A DNA stretch of 64,000 nt from Acridotheres tristis (lineage: Eukaryota > Chordata > Aves > Passeriformes > Sturnidae). Each line of letters starts with the position of its first letter. Positions within the stretch are counted from its first letter, which is position 1. The stretch lies in NCBI GenBank assembly GCA_037013685.1, contig CM072886.1, positions 67,594,433 to 67,658,432 of the forward strand. Direction: 5' to 3'. Below the pieces are notes generated by a model. It was not told the origin of the DNA, made no database searches, and was given only the letters and a program-made list of their open reading frames with translations. Position numbers and translations under genes: made by a program. Positions 37,207-47,740 of this stretch are shown here, in pieces.

Positions 37207-40059
37207 ATTCACACAACAAAAACCACATTACAAGAATGTTATGGTCGCAAGAGAGCTCGGCCAAAAAAACACCCAGCAACCCAACGAGGTAGGAAGATCA
37301 GGGTTAGGCATTAAAAATCCAGTACCCAGCATGGCAACGTTCAGATGGCACACCTCCCCCTCTGCCTGTCTGCTGGGATCTTTAACCCTTGGCTGTGGGT
37401 TTACAAGCCTGGCTTTTAGGGCAGCCTTTAGGTACCGGGCATGCACAGGAGGCAGGTGCCCACCCCACCAACACCAGCTCCTCACCACCATCTCTGTGCC
37501 AGCCATAATGACTTCCTGGAGCAACAGCCCAAAGAGGTTATGGTTCATTTAGTCTCCACATGGACATCTATCAAATGGGAAAGGAAACCTGCTTTTAAAA
37601 AATGCTTGTCTCTCTTGCTCATATCTCTGACCAATGAATGGGTTCTTGTTTGTCTCAGTGAGAACTACCATTTCAGAGGTATTTTCCAGAAAAAGCATGG
37701 AATTATTAAGAATAGTAAGAATGAAATTACTATATAGATGTGAAGTGATAATGAAGCTTTTGTGTAGAGTCAAATTTGAAAAGACCTGGATCACAGGGAA
37801 ACAGACAACACACATACACAAACACACAGAACTTTTTAGACCAATTTCAGGGAGTGTTCTCTTTAGCCCAACATGAAATTCATCCTGGCAATTACAGGAT
37901 AGTGATGTCACATGTATCTATCACTGAATCTTAGTCTCACAGAGGATAGGAGAGCAGATATCTCAAGTGCATTTGTCTACTAGAGCTTTTTCAGGAAGAA
38001 TTGATCAGGAATCCACTTGGGAAATGGATTACAATAACCAGAACAAGGAACCCTGTCCCAAAACTAAATGTACAATTAATTAATATCGCACTTTACCTTG
38101 ACACCTTTACATTAACCTGTAATGTAGATGAACTCAAAATCCTGATTGACATCAAGGGTTGCAATGTGCAGTCCAGCCTCTGTGCACCCTCACAGATCAG
38201 AGGTATGCACATATATTTCTTTTCCTGCCTGCCAGAGCAATCTTCAGATACAAAAGACCCAGATAGGATTTTTTGGCAAAGGGCACTTGGTCCCTGACTT
38301 TCTGGGGCAACCTTTAATACAATCTCTTTTCCACAGCAATGTCCTCTGCATCATGACAGAAAAAAGTAGCAAGAAACCTCCAAAGCAGGCACTTATAAAG
38401 TCTCTGCAAAGAGACTTTCTGCTTCTTTCTGCTTCTTTGTCTTGGTCTGAATTTGCTCTGTGCTATCAAAGGGGACTGAAACCACCTAAATGGGCCTTAG
38501 CTCCAGTCCCAAATTGGAATAATGCTGTGGCTCAGACAGCAGGTACCTTTGTTTCAGCAGCCTGAGTTTGATTATCTCATCCAAGAACTGCATAAGGCTA
38601 CTGTAATTTAACAAGGAAACACTTCACACAGATACTGTGACTTGATCTTGTTTGCTCTAATCAGGCTTAATGGTGTCTCAGTGCAATCTGGAAAAATTCA
38701 GATTTGCACACCAGCACTTGGTTTCAGCAAACCCAATCCAGGACTCAGACAGCAAGTATTACCATTCTGGCACCTCCTGCTGAACAAAACTAACCCTGCT
38801 CTGGGTCTTGCAAGATACTGTCACTTTTTTTCTTGTCTGTCCTCTCCTGACCTGGGATCTCTGCAAGGGATGTGGAGGAGCTCACACCTGTCACAGATAT
38901 TTGCAGCACACCTGCCCCCCTCACAGCCATACCCAGCATGTCCCTTGCAAGGTGACACAAAATGTGCTCACCTGGGGAACCTCTAGGAGCCAATTAGCTC
39001 CAGCAAACATGGTGATTGATAATGGCACTTGCCCTCCTAATTTTGTTTCTTGAAACTCAGTGCACTCAGCTGTCTAAACCTACTCAAAGCCAGCTCAGGT
39101 GCCCATGACAAGGTGAACTCCATCCAGGTGCAGCTCCAGAGCTCATCCAACAGGCAGCTGTTTGACACTGAGAACAGGCTGCCATGAGTGCCAGGACAGA
39201 CCCATGGGAAGGAACAGACCTGGAGCTGCTGCCTGCTGTCCTGTGTCAAAAAGCAGCACCTGTGCCAGGGAAGGTCAGGCCGGTGCCAGGAAGTACTGTG
39301 GAGGAGCAAGGGTTGCCAGCATAAGCTGGAGTCACTGTGGGTGATGTCCATGTACACACCACACACCCCACTGCTCCCACCATTCACTCAGAGTTTCAGC
39401 AGAGCCTGAAACTGTGCTCCACCTCATGAAAAGGCTTCCAAAACCAGGACCATCTAGTGAAAGGTGACTACAATAATGATAATAGAGATAAGTGTTGCAA
39501 ACAAAGAGTTCACCGGCAGAATCTGGACAAAGCACAACATAGACAACTTATCTACTGTGAAACAAATGGACAGAAGAGGTCTTTTATGAGCTTTACAGCT
39601 GAAATCTGCTGTTTGACCATTCAAAATATTTTTCCCCAACTACCAAAAGTGACTTTGATCAAAAAAGTTTGCTTCCTGTAAAAACAGGTCAGTAACTTGG
39701 GTTTCTTCAGTATCCTTCAAGATAAATCTTCTTGTAAGAACTGGAAGGCCAATGTCCTGCCCTCAATATGATATTTTGGGATAAGTTTTGGAGCTGACTC
39801 TCAGTGCAGGTCTTGAACCTATCAGCCTTTGGGCTTTTATATTTGTACTGTGAGTCAGTCCCATCTACAGTGAAAGGAAGTCCACCCCTGAAATTTAATG
39901 CAGATATGGAGTCATGGGTGGATCAAGCTAATCCAGCAGCATGATGAGCTTTTACAGATAGATTTTAGCTGTTTCATATCACAAGACTGAGAATTTTCAG
40001 ATCAAAACCCTCCAAAGTATTTTAGGTACCTACCAGCGACAATTTCCATACTACTCTTT
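37207..40059. other. Non-coding stretch; no gene supported
   Basis: No exon chain, RNA gene or repeat can be named. Overlapping frames of 100-139 codons occur (for example 38146-38565 on +) with no recognised domain. A short near-duplication of 'ctgcttctttctgcttcttt' type lies at about 38418-38440. Confidence 0.45.
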
Positions 40060-40442
40060 CCTGAAAAAGAAAGGTTTAGTGATGCTCAGCCCTGGGAAAA
40101 GCAGGCTCAGGAGAAATCTTATCACTGAATACAAATACCTGATAGCAGGGTACAAAGAGGATTGAGCCAGGCCCTTCTCAGTGCAGTCCAGTGATAGGAT
40201 CAGGGATATTGACACAAACTGAAACACTTGAGATTCCCTCTGAACGTTAGGAAACACTTTCTTACTGAGGGTAGCAGAACATGGGAATGGTGAGTTTGTT
40301 GTGTGGCTAGCCTTAGAGATATTCAAAAGCCATCTGGACATGCTTCTGGACAACTGGCTCTAGGTGGTCCTACATGAGCAGATGGGTTGGACCAGGTGAT
40401 CTCTACAGGTCCCTTCCAACCTCAACCATTCTGATTCTATGA
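40060..40442 (+). mobile_element. CR1 LINE 3' fragment
   Basis: A 5'-truncated CR1 of about 380 bp. In order it shows 'acctgatagcagggtacaaa', 'gagccaggcccttctcagtg', 'gacacaaactgaaacac', 'aggaaacactttcttactga', 'gatattcaaaagccatctgg' and 'gggttggaccaggtgatctc', and it ends 'cccttccaacctcaaccatt' plus 'ctgattctatga'. It is moderately diverged and no open frame remains. Confidence 0.95.
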
Positions 40443-40673
40443 AGAGTTATAGACTGGAAGATAAAATTCCCCTGAGGCATGAAACAGAGCAGGATCAACT
40501 GCTCACACAGTGAAAGTGCTCAAAATAAACCCAGATAAACTCAAAGCAGCCAAATCACTGCATAGACACAGACATGGGAAAAACACATATCCACTGAGGG
40601 GGAAAGCACCATGAATGCAAATGAAAACTGAGGGTTGTTGGTATGCAGAGGTTCACCCCCACCACCACCCCAC
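40443..40673. other. Spacer between CR1 and the LTR-like block
   Basis: Mostly unremarkable sequence ending in a CCA-rich patch (40653-40673) that carries the possible left target-site copy CCCAC. Confidence 0.4.
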
Positions 40674-41296
40674 TGTTGGGTTGTTGTTTTTTAAAAGAGT
40701 TGAGTAGTTATTAGTTATTATAAAGTTGTTTATTGTAAAGATACATTCGTTTTGAAGGGTAAAGAGTTATAAGCGTTAAAGTCGATGTTAAAAGTTTTTG
40801 GAATAGATGTTTAAATAGAAGTAAATTTTTAATTAGAAGTAATTAATTAGAAGTAGAAGCTGCTTTTGTTGAGGCCCCAAGAGGGCCCATGATGTTGTTG
40901 TAGCTTTTATTTTTTTTGGGCGATGGTGATGGTGGTGAGGAGAGAAGAAAATTGAGAGAGTAAGAGAGATTTTTTCTTTAATGCATAGATTTTTGTATAT
41001 AAATTACTTAATAAGTTAAAAACACGAATTTGAATTATTTTTTAACTTATTAGAAATTTAGTTTTTTAGCATGTTAAGTTTATGTATAAACTATGTAGTT
41101 TATTTTGTAGTTAATGTAGTTAATAAACTATGTAGTTTATTTAGTTTTATTTTTTAAATGTAAGTAATATTTTTATTCTATTTTTATTACATAAAAAACT
41201 ATGTTTTTGGAGCCTTTATGGAGACTTGTTTTTTACACTAGTACTTATGTTTTTCAGCCTTCACTGAAACTTGTTGATCTCTCTCTGAGGAACTCA
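40674..41296. mobile_element. Solo-LTR-like block, strongly C-depleted
   Basis: The block begins TGTTGGG and ends GGAACTCA, the TG...CA ends of a long terminal repeat, and is flanked on both sides by CCCAC (40669-40673 and 41297-41301), a possible 5-bp target-site duplication. Its 623 bp suits a solo LTR. By hand count, 40681-41220 has about 102 G but only about 29 C in 540 bases, and the first 60 bases have no C at all. Neighbouring DNA is not skewed like this. Orientation is unclear: in the - direction an AATAAA lies about 50 bases before the ...CCCAACA end, as in R/U5. No gag, pol or env remains. The flanks are themselves CCA-rich, which weakens the duplication evidence. Confidence 0.5.
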
Positions 41297-41301
41297 CCCA
41301 C

Positions 41302-41517
41302 CACCACCAACCACCACACCCCCGGTTCTGCTGGCCCAAAGAGTGCAGATAGAGCTCAGAAATCCTCCATTCCCTCCCGGACAGGGGAATTTGGATCCCG
41401 GGGGCTGCAGGCAGAGAGAGCAGCACTAGAGGGCACCAGCAGGATGCGGCCGCTCCCGGCTGCTGGAGCTCACCTCCCCGCTCCGCTGAGGATTAACCAC
41501 TTCTTTCCTCTTTTATT
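41302..41517. other. GC-rich patch between the LTR-like block and the A/C tract
   Basis: Some 215 bases, clearly richer in G and C than the surroundings, containing CCCGGG-type and GCGGCCGC sites and a good CTCF-like motif. It shows no coding exon with splice sites. It may be a lineage-specific repeat whose 3' end is the A/C tract, or a small regulatory island. Confidence 0.4.
41423..41436 (+). promoter_or_regulatory. CTCF-like motif
   Basis: GCACTAGAGGGCAC fits the known CTCF core CCASYAGRKGGCRS at 13 of 14 positions, differing only at the first. It lies in a GC-rich patch between an LTR-like block and a simple repeat; CTCF sites are often carried by retroelements. Actual binding is unknown. 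Confidence 0.5.
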
Positions 41518-41663
41518 AAAAAACAAAAAACAAAAAACCAAAAAAAACAAAAACAAAAACAAAAAAAAACCCCAACAAAACAAAACAAAACAAAAAAACC
41601 CCCCAAAAAACCCAAACAAACAAAAAAAAAAAAAACCAAAAACCCCCCCAAAAAACCCCAAAA
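41518..41663. repeat. A/C-only low-complexity tract (G/T on - strand)
   Basis: For 146 bases there is not one G or T. Runs of A alternate with C runs of up to seven, so the - strand carries GGGG, GGGGGGG, GGG, GGGGGG and GGGG blocks separated by T runs. It resembles a poly(A)-like tail that has been expanded and interrupted. The open frame through it on + (41201-41671, ending in K, N, P and Q codons) is a by-product of the missing T and G and is not a gene. Confidence 0.9.
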
Positions 41664-42499
41664 TCATTTAATCCACTACCAGAAAGCAACACACACCTCT
41701 CTTCTGCACGGTCACGAGGAACCTTCTGTTAAAGAGAAAAGTTGGGTGCTAAGACCTTGACAGTTTTTGACACGTCCCCACAGCTCTGCAGAGTGGCACA
41801 AAATACCCCAGGCACAGACAGAAGCGGGACTTCAGACAGTCTGGGCAGCACGGCTTCCTTACAAATAGGAAAACTGCTTATGCAGCAGCATTTGAAATTT
41901 GTTACATTCAGAACTTTATGTAAGGAAAGGCAATAAAGGAAACAAAGAGAAAAGATGGAAGTCTGTTAGCCAGGCTCCATTTCCCCCTCTCTGCTCCTGG
42001 AGGATTCTTCAGCATCTGCAGCAGGTGCTGCTCTGGCACCCTCGGGATCCATGGCCATCACTCTGCAATAACACAGGCTATTCCACCATACCCACACACA
42101 GGCAGTGGGACTGATCACCCCAGAAAATCCTTTGCCAGCGCTTTGCTCACCACAGGGACCTCCCGAGCAGTCACCTGCCTGAGGCAGCTGCTCACCACTC
42201 CAGGTTCATCCCAGGGGATCACTGCAGTCAGCACAAAGCATCCCTGTTTGGACAGTGCCAACCAACATACAACCCCAGCCAAACCACCCTCACCAGGCTG
42301 CTTCCACTCCTCTGCAGGCATCACATGCTCCGTCAAGTCTCATCTTTTCTTTCTCTGCACATATGCACTCTGGGGGTGTATCAGCACCAGGAACGCCATC
42401 TCCCCTGTCCCCACAGGAAGGCAGGAGAGCTGCACTGGCAGCCAGAGCTGTTCCCCACCTCCCTGTCACCTCCAGCCTCCACCTTCAGGGACCAGGAGT
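41664..42499. other. Non-coding stretch; nothing recognised
   Basis: Moderately GC-rich between 41980 and 42500, where three frames overlap on + without any domain. No repeat or RNA gene is recognised. Confidence 0.4.
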
Positions 42500-42665
42500 G
42501 GGTTTATGTGCTTGCTGCTAGGCCTGGGCTGAGCAGAGACTGCCAATTGTACTGCACTGTACTTAATTATGTAGTAGTTTTATGAGGTGGACTGCAGCAC
42601 ACAGGGGACCAACGTGAGACCACCAGATTTATTGCACTTTAACTTTGAGCTGACAGTATAACAGG
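42500..42665 (+). repeat. Direct-repeat copy B (unnamed dispersed repeat)
   Basis: The partner of 37045-37206, same strand, about 5.46 kb away. It shares 'gtttatgtgct', 'gagcagag', 'ctgccaattgtact', 'gcagcacac', 'gagaccaccagatttat' and 'gagctgacag'. CpG sites present in copy A are TG or CA here (for example TTATGAGG against TTACGAGG), the decay expected of methylated repeats. The similarity stops at both ends, so this is not a larger segmental duplication. Confidence 0.75.
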
Positions 42666-45600
42666 CTCTAAGAGGTAAGTACTCAGTGCTTTATTCACTG
42701 ATCTTTTGCCCTCTCCCTACATTTTCGTACAATTTTTGGAACCTGTCTGGGACGGTGGGAAAGATCTGGAATAGTGAATAAAAGAAGAGAAAGGGAGGCA
42801 AACGGACAGACACAGAGAGCCAAAATATAGGAGAGGGATGAAAAAAGAGGAGGAGAGGCAGCTTTTTGCACAAACCAGGTGCTCCAGGCCCTGTGTTACC
42901 ACTTTATTTTCTTTGTCATGAAATCACAAACCAGCCTTGTCAGCAAAGGCAATTCCCCTGGAGATGCTAATGGCTGCAGCCCTGTGGGACTCCTAGCTCA
43001 GTACCCCTTCCTTAACAGCAACACTAATATTTTAACAAAATAACAAGACTTATATCTTCGGGGTTTTCAGCTGGGAACAGCCCCCTGTCACTGCCATTCC
43101 AACGAGATGTGGCTGAAGGAGTTACTTCAACAGGACATTTTCACCAGTATCCTTTGATGACATGGACTGGATTTAGCCACATGTGCTCAGGGTTTGAGGA
43201 AAAGAAGTACTGCCTGGTTTTTGAACGTGGTTGGCTGTATGCACCAGGAGAATGGAAAAATCATCACACTTTTTTTTTTTTTTTTTTATCTGCACTTGTT
43301 CAATATTTAAAATATTGCGTTGAATCTATACAGATTTTCAGTTATTGGACCACTTGGATTTTTAAACCTCACTGACTCTCAGCCAGACTGCCTCCGTCTG
43401 CATTGAAAGGAGCCATTCTTCTTCTTCTTCCCCTTTTTTTTTCTTTCCTTCAGTGAAACTGGAGCCTTTCCCTTCCCGTAACTTTCAGCTGGCTGAGCCA
43501 TTCCTAGATCTCTGCATTTTTCACTTTCCAGCCTGACCCCCAGGACTTTGGGAGACGCGTAAGAGAAGTTATGTGACACATTGGCTGCAGTGAAAAGCTG
43601 TGCAGCTGAAGGGAAAATGCTACAGATGTCAAAATAAAATAAAACACAGTTTTACATCTACGAGGAAAAAGTAGGGTGAAAATGTTCTGTGAGGAATGGT
43701 ACTAGCTACAAACTAGTGGAAAAGCACAGAAACAGAGCAAAGTTGTACTGTGTAAGAAATAAAGTGTATGCACTATTTTTCATTACATTTGCTTTTTCTA
43801 GAAGACCACTTGGAACTGTGTTTTACCTGTTTCAAATACAATTATAAAGAAATAATCACATTATTAGAAAATAATCTAATTGGGTTAAAATTGTAATTTT
43901 AAACTAGTTCAAATTAACAGATGTAAATTGTAACAGACACTTTACAGGGAACAGCACATTTTGCTTGGAAAAGTAAATATATACCATTATTGCAGTGGGG
44001 ATAAAATTATTAGACTGCTTAGAGGGCTTAAAAACAGTCCCAGAGCAGGCTATCAAATATGAGATCACACAAACCATCAAATTTTCATGAGTCTTAATGT
44101 TTGAGAAAGTTTATTAAAATCCCTGGGATGTCTTATGATTTTTAGTACTGATTCATTGCAAAAACACTGACAAAAAAGGAGCTCTTAGTTTATGTGTTGT
44201 TATGCAGAAGAAATTCACAAAATTAATTTTTCAACCAAACATGGTGAATAAAATGTCTTGAGCCCTACACAGCCCAAATGTAGAAATTCACATTTTTCTC
44301 TATCCTTTTCAAAGAGCAAATATTCTTAGATGCTGTTTCATCTAGAATAAAGATAAATCTCTACATTGCTGTAGTACAGGAATTCTCTTTAATGAAAAAG
44401 TGTTTTGAAACACTTCTGCAGTAAAAGAGCAGTACACTGTAATTTTATTTCTGGAATAACCTGGGGAAGGACCATTACTGACCTTAACACAAGAGCAAAA
44501 GATGTATATTGAGGTTACAGAGAACTGTTGGTCAATTATTGCCAGGATATTCATACTGTAATGTGTTTAGGCCTGGAGCTGCCTCTCACCATGTATTTAC
44601 ATCATTTGTTGCCCAAAAGAGCCCTGATTTGTGTGAGGCACCTGGCTGGTATAGGAATATGAATGATGAATAGTAAAAATAAACTAAATTCCTTGACAGG
44701 TGATCCTATGTCCCTGTAAAGGTTTATGGGACTGCTGCCTCATCTGACATGATTTCCCCCCACCACCACCCCAGATCTGCTACTATTGAAATTTAGGAAG
44801 GAAAACGAAGAAAAAAAAGAAATTTATATTATTTACATTAGTTAAATAAGAATCTGGCAAGCAAGATAGCCTTAGGTCTTTCCAGGATTCTTATTTTATT
44901 CAACGTTTCACAGATCACAGTGACAGACATAGTTTCAAAGAAAAAAAATTAAGACAGAGATGACTGTAATAATTAAACATAAAAAACTGTTTTAACCGAA
45001 GTTCGTTAATGAGATCCTTACTTAACTTATCAATATACAACAGATGAGAAGAAGAATCTTTTAAATGGTGGTGAAAATATCTTAGAAGTTTCCATTGAGC
45101 ACCATCACATGTGGAAAAGGTTGCTCTGCACCTTGCTGCTAGACCCTTCTGTCAATAGCACACATTAAGATTGCTGGAGCACACAGAAGTCCTGTTGGAT
45201 CAGCTCTGCATACCAACCCACATACGCAGCACTCCGTGCCGTCCCGGCTGGAAGGTTTTACCTATCCATCAGTGGCTAGGAAATGTGAGATAAGCGGACA
45301 AAGGAAAACGCCAAGGCACGATTAGGTAATCTCTTTCCTTTACGAAATGGTTTCTCATACTGGGAAGATGAATGGGACTCCAAAAAGCACGTGCCCTCTC
45401 CTGTCAGTAGCAAAACATTTTTTTTTTCCCCAAAAGCAGGCGTCCCACAGCTCTCAAATTCCTCGGCACAGAGGACGTGCTTCCCGTTGAGAGAATCCCG
45501 TTGATAACCATCCCCATCACCCAACAGCTATTTTGTGTCCCTCCTACGCTCGTCTGCTACAGTGACATGTTGTTTCTCATCTTCCACTTGTCCTGTTGCA

Positions 45601-47603
45601 CTCACCGGGGCATTTGTGAACAATTTGGATCTGCATCTCAATGATATCTTTCAGCACCACCTGTAAAAATTAAATGGATGAATCATGTACACAGGCTGTG
45701 TCTAAGGCATGGGTGCCTGTGACTCCCTAGTAATTTTACAACCTGTTTTCCAGAGGGGCAAACACCTCCCAAGACACAGAGTTCTCACAAGTTCTGGAAA
45801 ACAGATATCCACATAGAAGAAATTGGCAATGTAACTACAGGAAAGGCAGCAGGACCAGCTCTGCTCTCACGAGACCAGAGTACACCCTACAGACACAAGG
45901 AAACCACGTTTCACTGGGTCTGCAGCTCATGGAGGTACTCGATTCAATGGCAAAATGTGTTTGTCCCTGCATGAGTGGTGCGATGTGTGTCCATGTTCAT
46001 GACCAGCAGGGTCAGGCTCACACTTTCCATTTCTAGAGGTACCCTACCCAGTTCAGGGATGGAAAATGTGAGAGTATCTGCTCCTGCTAAAGGGAATCAG
46101 TACCTGCCTATTGGTGTGATTTAGAGGAAGCTCGGGATGAAACTAGTCATGTATCCCTTCCTCCTTCTACCCCCATGTAACCTGACTTGCATTGCTGCCC
46201 ATCTTAGCCCACCAGGACTTCAAATATCGGTTGTTCTTCCCTAAGTCCCACGTTTACTGCACCATAACCCAGTCTCAAAGCTTCATCTGAACACAAAGCC
46301 ATCTTGAATGGGCTAAGAAATGGAAAATACTCCTGTAAATATCTGTTAAATCCAGACCCATCCACAGGAATTCAGTAGACATCTCAGGTAGGAAGAAAAC
46401 AAAGCAGACACCCAACAAGCAAAGTTCTCTGAGAGAAGGATACACAGCTCCGTGCAAGAACCACATGGGCCAGAGCATCAGTGTGCAAGTCTGTCAGTGA
46501 CATCCTGCAATTCTACATGCACATGGATACACCTGAGAGTCTCCCTGGAAAAGAAACACAAATATGTGGATCATCACTCACAAATTCAGCCTTTCAAAGG
46601 TCAGACCTTTTCTCAGAGGCTCTTCCTCCCCACTTTTCTCAGGACTATTTTTAATATACATCACTTAATAGAAAATTGCTTCTAATGCCCATGCTCCTGG
46701 GGACCTGTCTCCTGATCTACTGCCAGAGAGATGCAAATCTTTGCTAGTGGGCAAAACATCCAATAGCAAAACTCCTCTGCATGTGGAAACCAACTCATCC
46801 CTTTATTTTGGACAGTACCTGTTTTTGGGAAGGGGATGGCTCTTATTTCAGACAGCTCATTTTCTAATAGAGTCTAACTCATCTGGGGTTTTGCTTTTTT
46901 AAAGAGCTGTGGAGAAGCAATCAGGCCTGAGCCACAAGACCATATTGTGTGTTCCCTTTGGAAATACCCAGCTTCACAGCTGTCAGCTAATTGTATGTGC
47001 AGAATAAGTGGTTTATATATACAATGGTATGGAGAAATAGATAATCTACACAACTACACTCTTTTCTCCAAAACTGCCCAGAGTTTTTCTCTGTGATTGC
47101 ACAGAAGGCAAGTACATGTAACAAAACAGAATTCACGTTCTGCACAAACTTCTGTGACTGTATCACCTCTACCAGGCACCTATATCACAAGAAGAACAGA
47201 TCTCTGGGTATTTACCTTCAAACCCACAAATATTTCATCCCTTACTAAAGGGAAATTTCTGCTAGTGGCATCAGTTGTGTAGCTAAACCAGCGATCAGAG
47301 ACAGACGCAGATGGAAGCAGGTCTGACATTCCACCAGGCAGGAGGCAGCAGTGACCTATATACCCTTGTCAATACATTTCACAAGAAACTGCAAGTTGTT
47401 TCAGCAAAATATGACTCCTTTGATACTTTCCTGTTTAATTTAATACAGGCTTTTAGTATCCAAAGAACCCCACTGCTTTGAAATGAGGAAACTTGGTCAA
47501 ACAGTTCGGCAGTCAGCCCACAGCTGGCAAGCACAGTTCAGGGGCCTAAAACACAACTGCTTACTAGGTTTGCACTCACAGACAATGGAGCTTTGAAAAT
47601 TAA
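42666..47603. other. Long non-coding stretch; no gene supported
   Basis: No exon chain or RNA gene. An 18-base T run lies at 43270-43287 and a CTT-rich patch near 43415-43450. 45276-45524 carries an open frame on the - strand with several CpGs but no recognised domain. 43800-44000 and 44800-45060 are AT-rich. Confidence 0.45.
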
Positions 47604-47682
47604 GGCTTGTATACACAGGCAAATTTATCAGCCTGATTACACTGGCATAATTAGGCTGATAAATTTCCCTGTGTAGACAAGT
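47604..47682. mobile_element. Palindromic MITE-like fossil
   Basis: The left arm (47604-47640: GGCTTGTATACACAGG, then CAAATTTATCAGCCTGATTA) is almost the reverse complement of the right arm (47647-47682), which ends CCCTGTGTAGACAAGTCC. Allowing a few mismatches, some 35 bases pair around a short ACTGGC loop. From memory, elements with CTTGTCTACAC termini and a palindromic body are common in turtle, crocodile and bird DNA, and I read this as one such short non-autonomous DNA-transposon copy. It carries no gene. Its RNA would fold into one long hairpin. Confidence 0.75.
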
Positions 47683-47719
47683 CCTGAGACTCTCAAACTC
47701 ATAACTAGGCAGGTCTTTC

Positions 47720-47740
47720 AGAGAGAGAGAGAGAGAGAAA
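47720..47740. repeat. (GA)n microsatellite
   Basis: About 21 bases of GA repeats followed by GAAA-type degeneration, forming a polypurine tract. Confidence 0.9.

Noticed and set aside
41201..41671. + strand frame of 156 codons ending in a K/N/P/Q-rich tail
   Set aside because: The tail is just translation of the A/C-only tract, and the front half lies in the LTR-like block and GC-rich patch.
37045..42665. Complete provirus flanked by two LTRs
   Set aside because: The repeats are only about 160 bp and lack TG...CA ends, no primer-binding site or retroviral genes are seen between them, and unrelated elements fill the interval.
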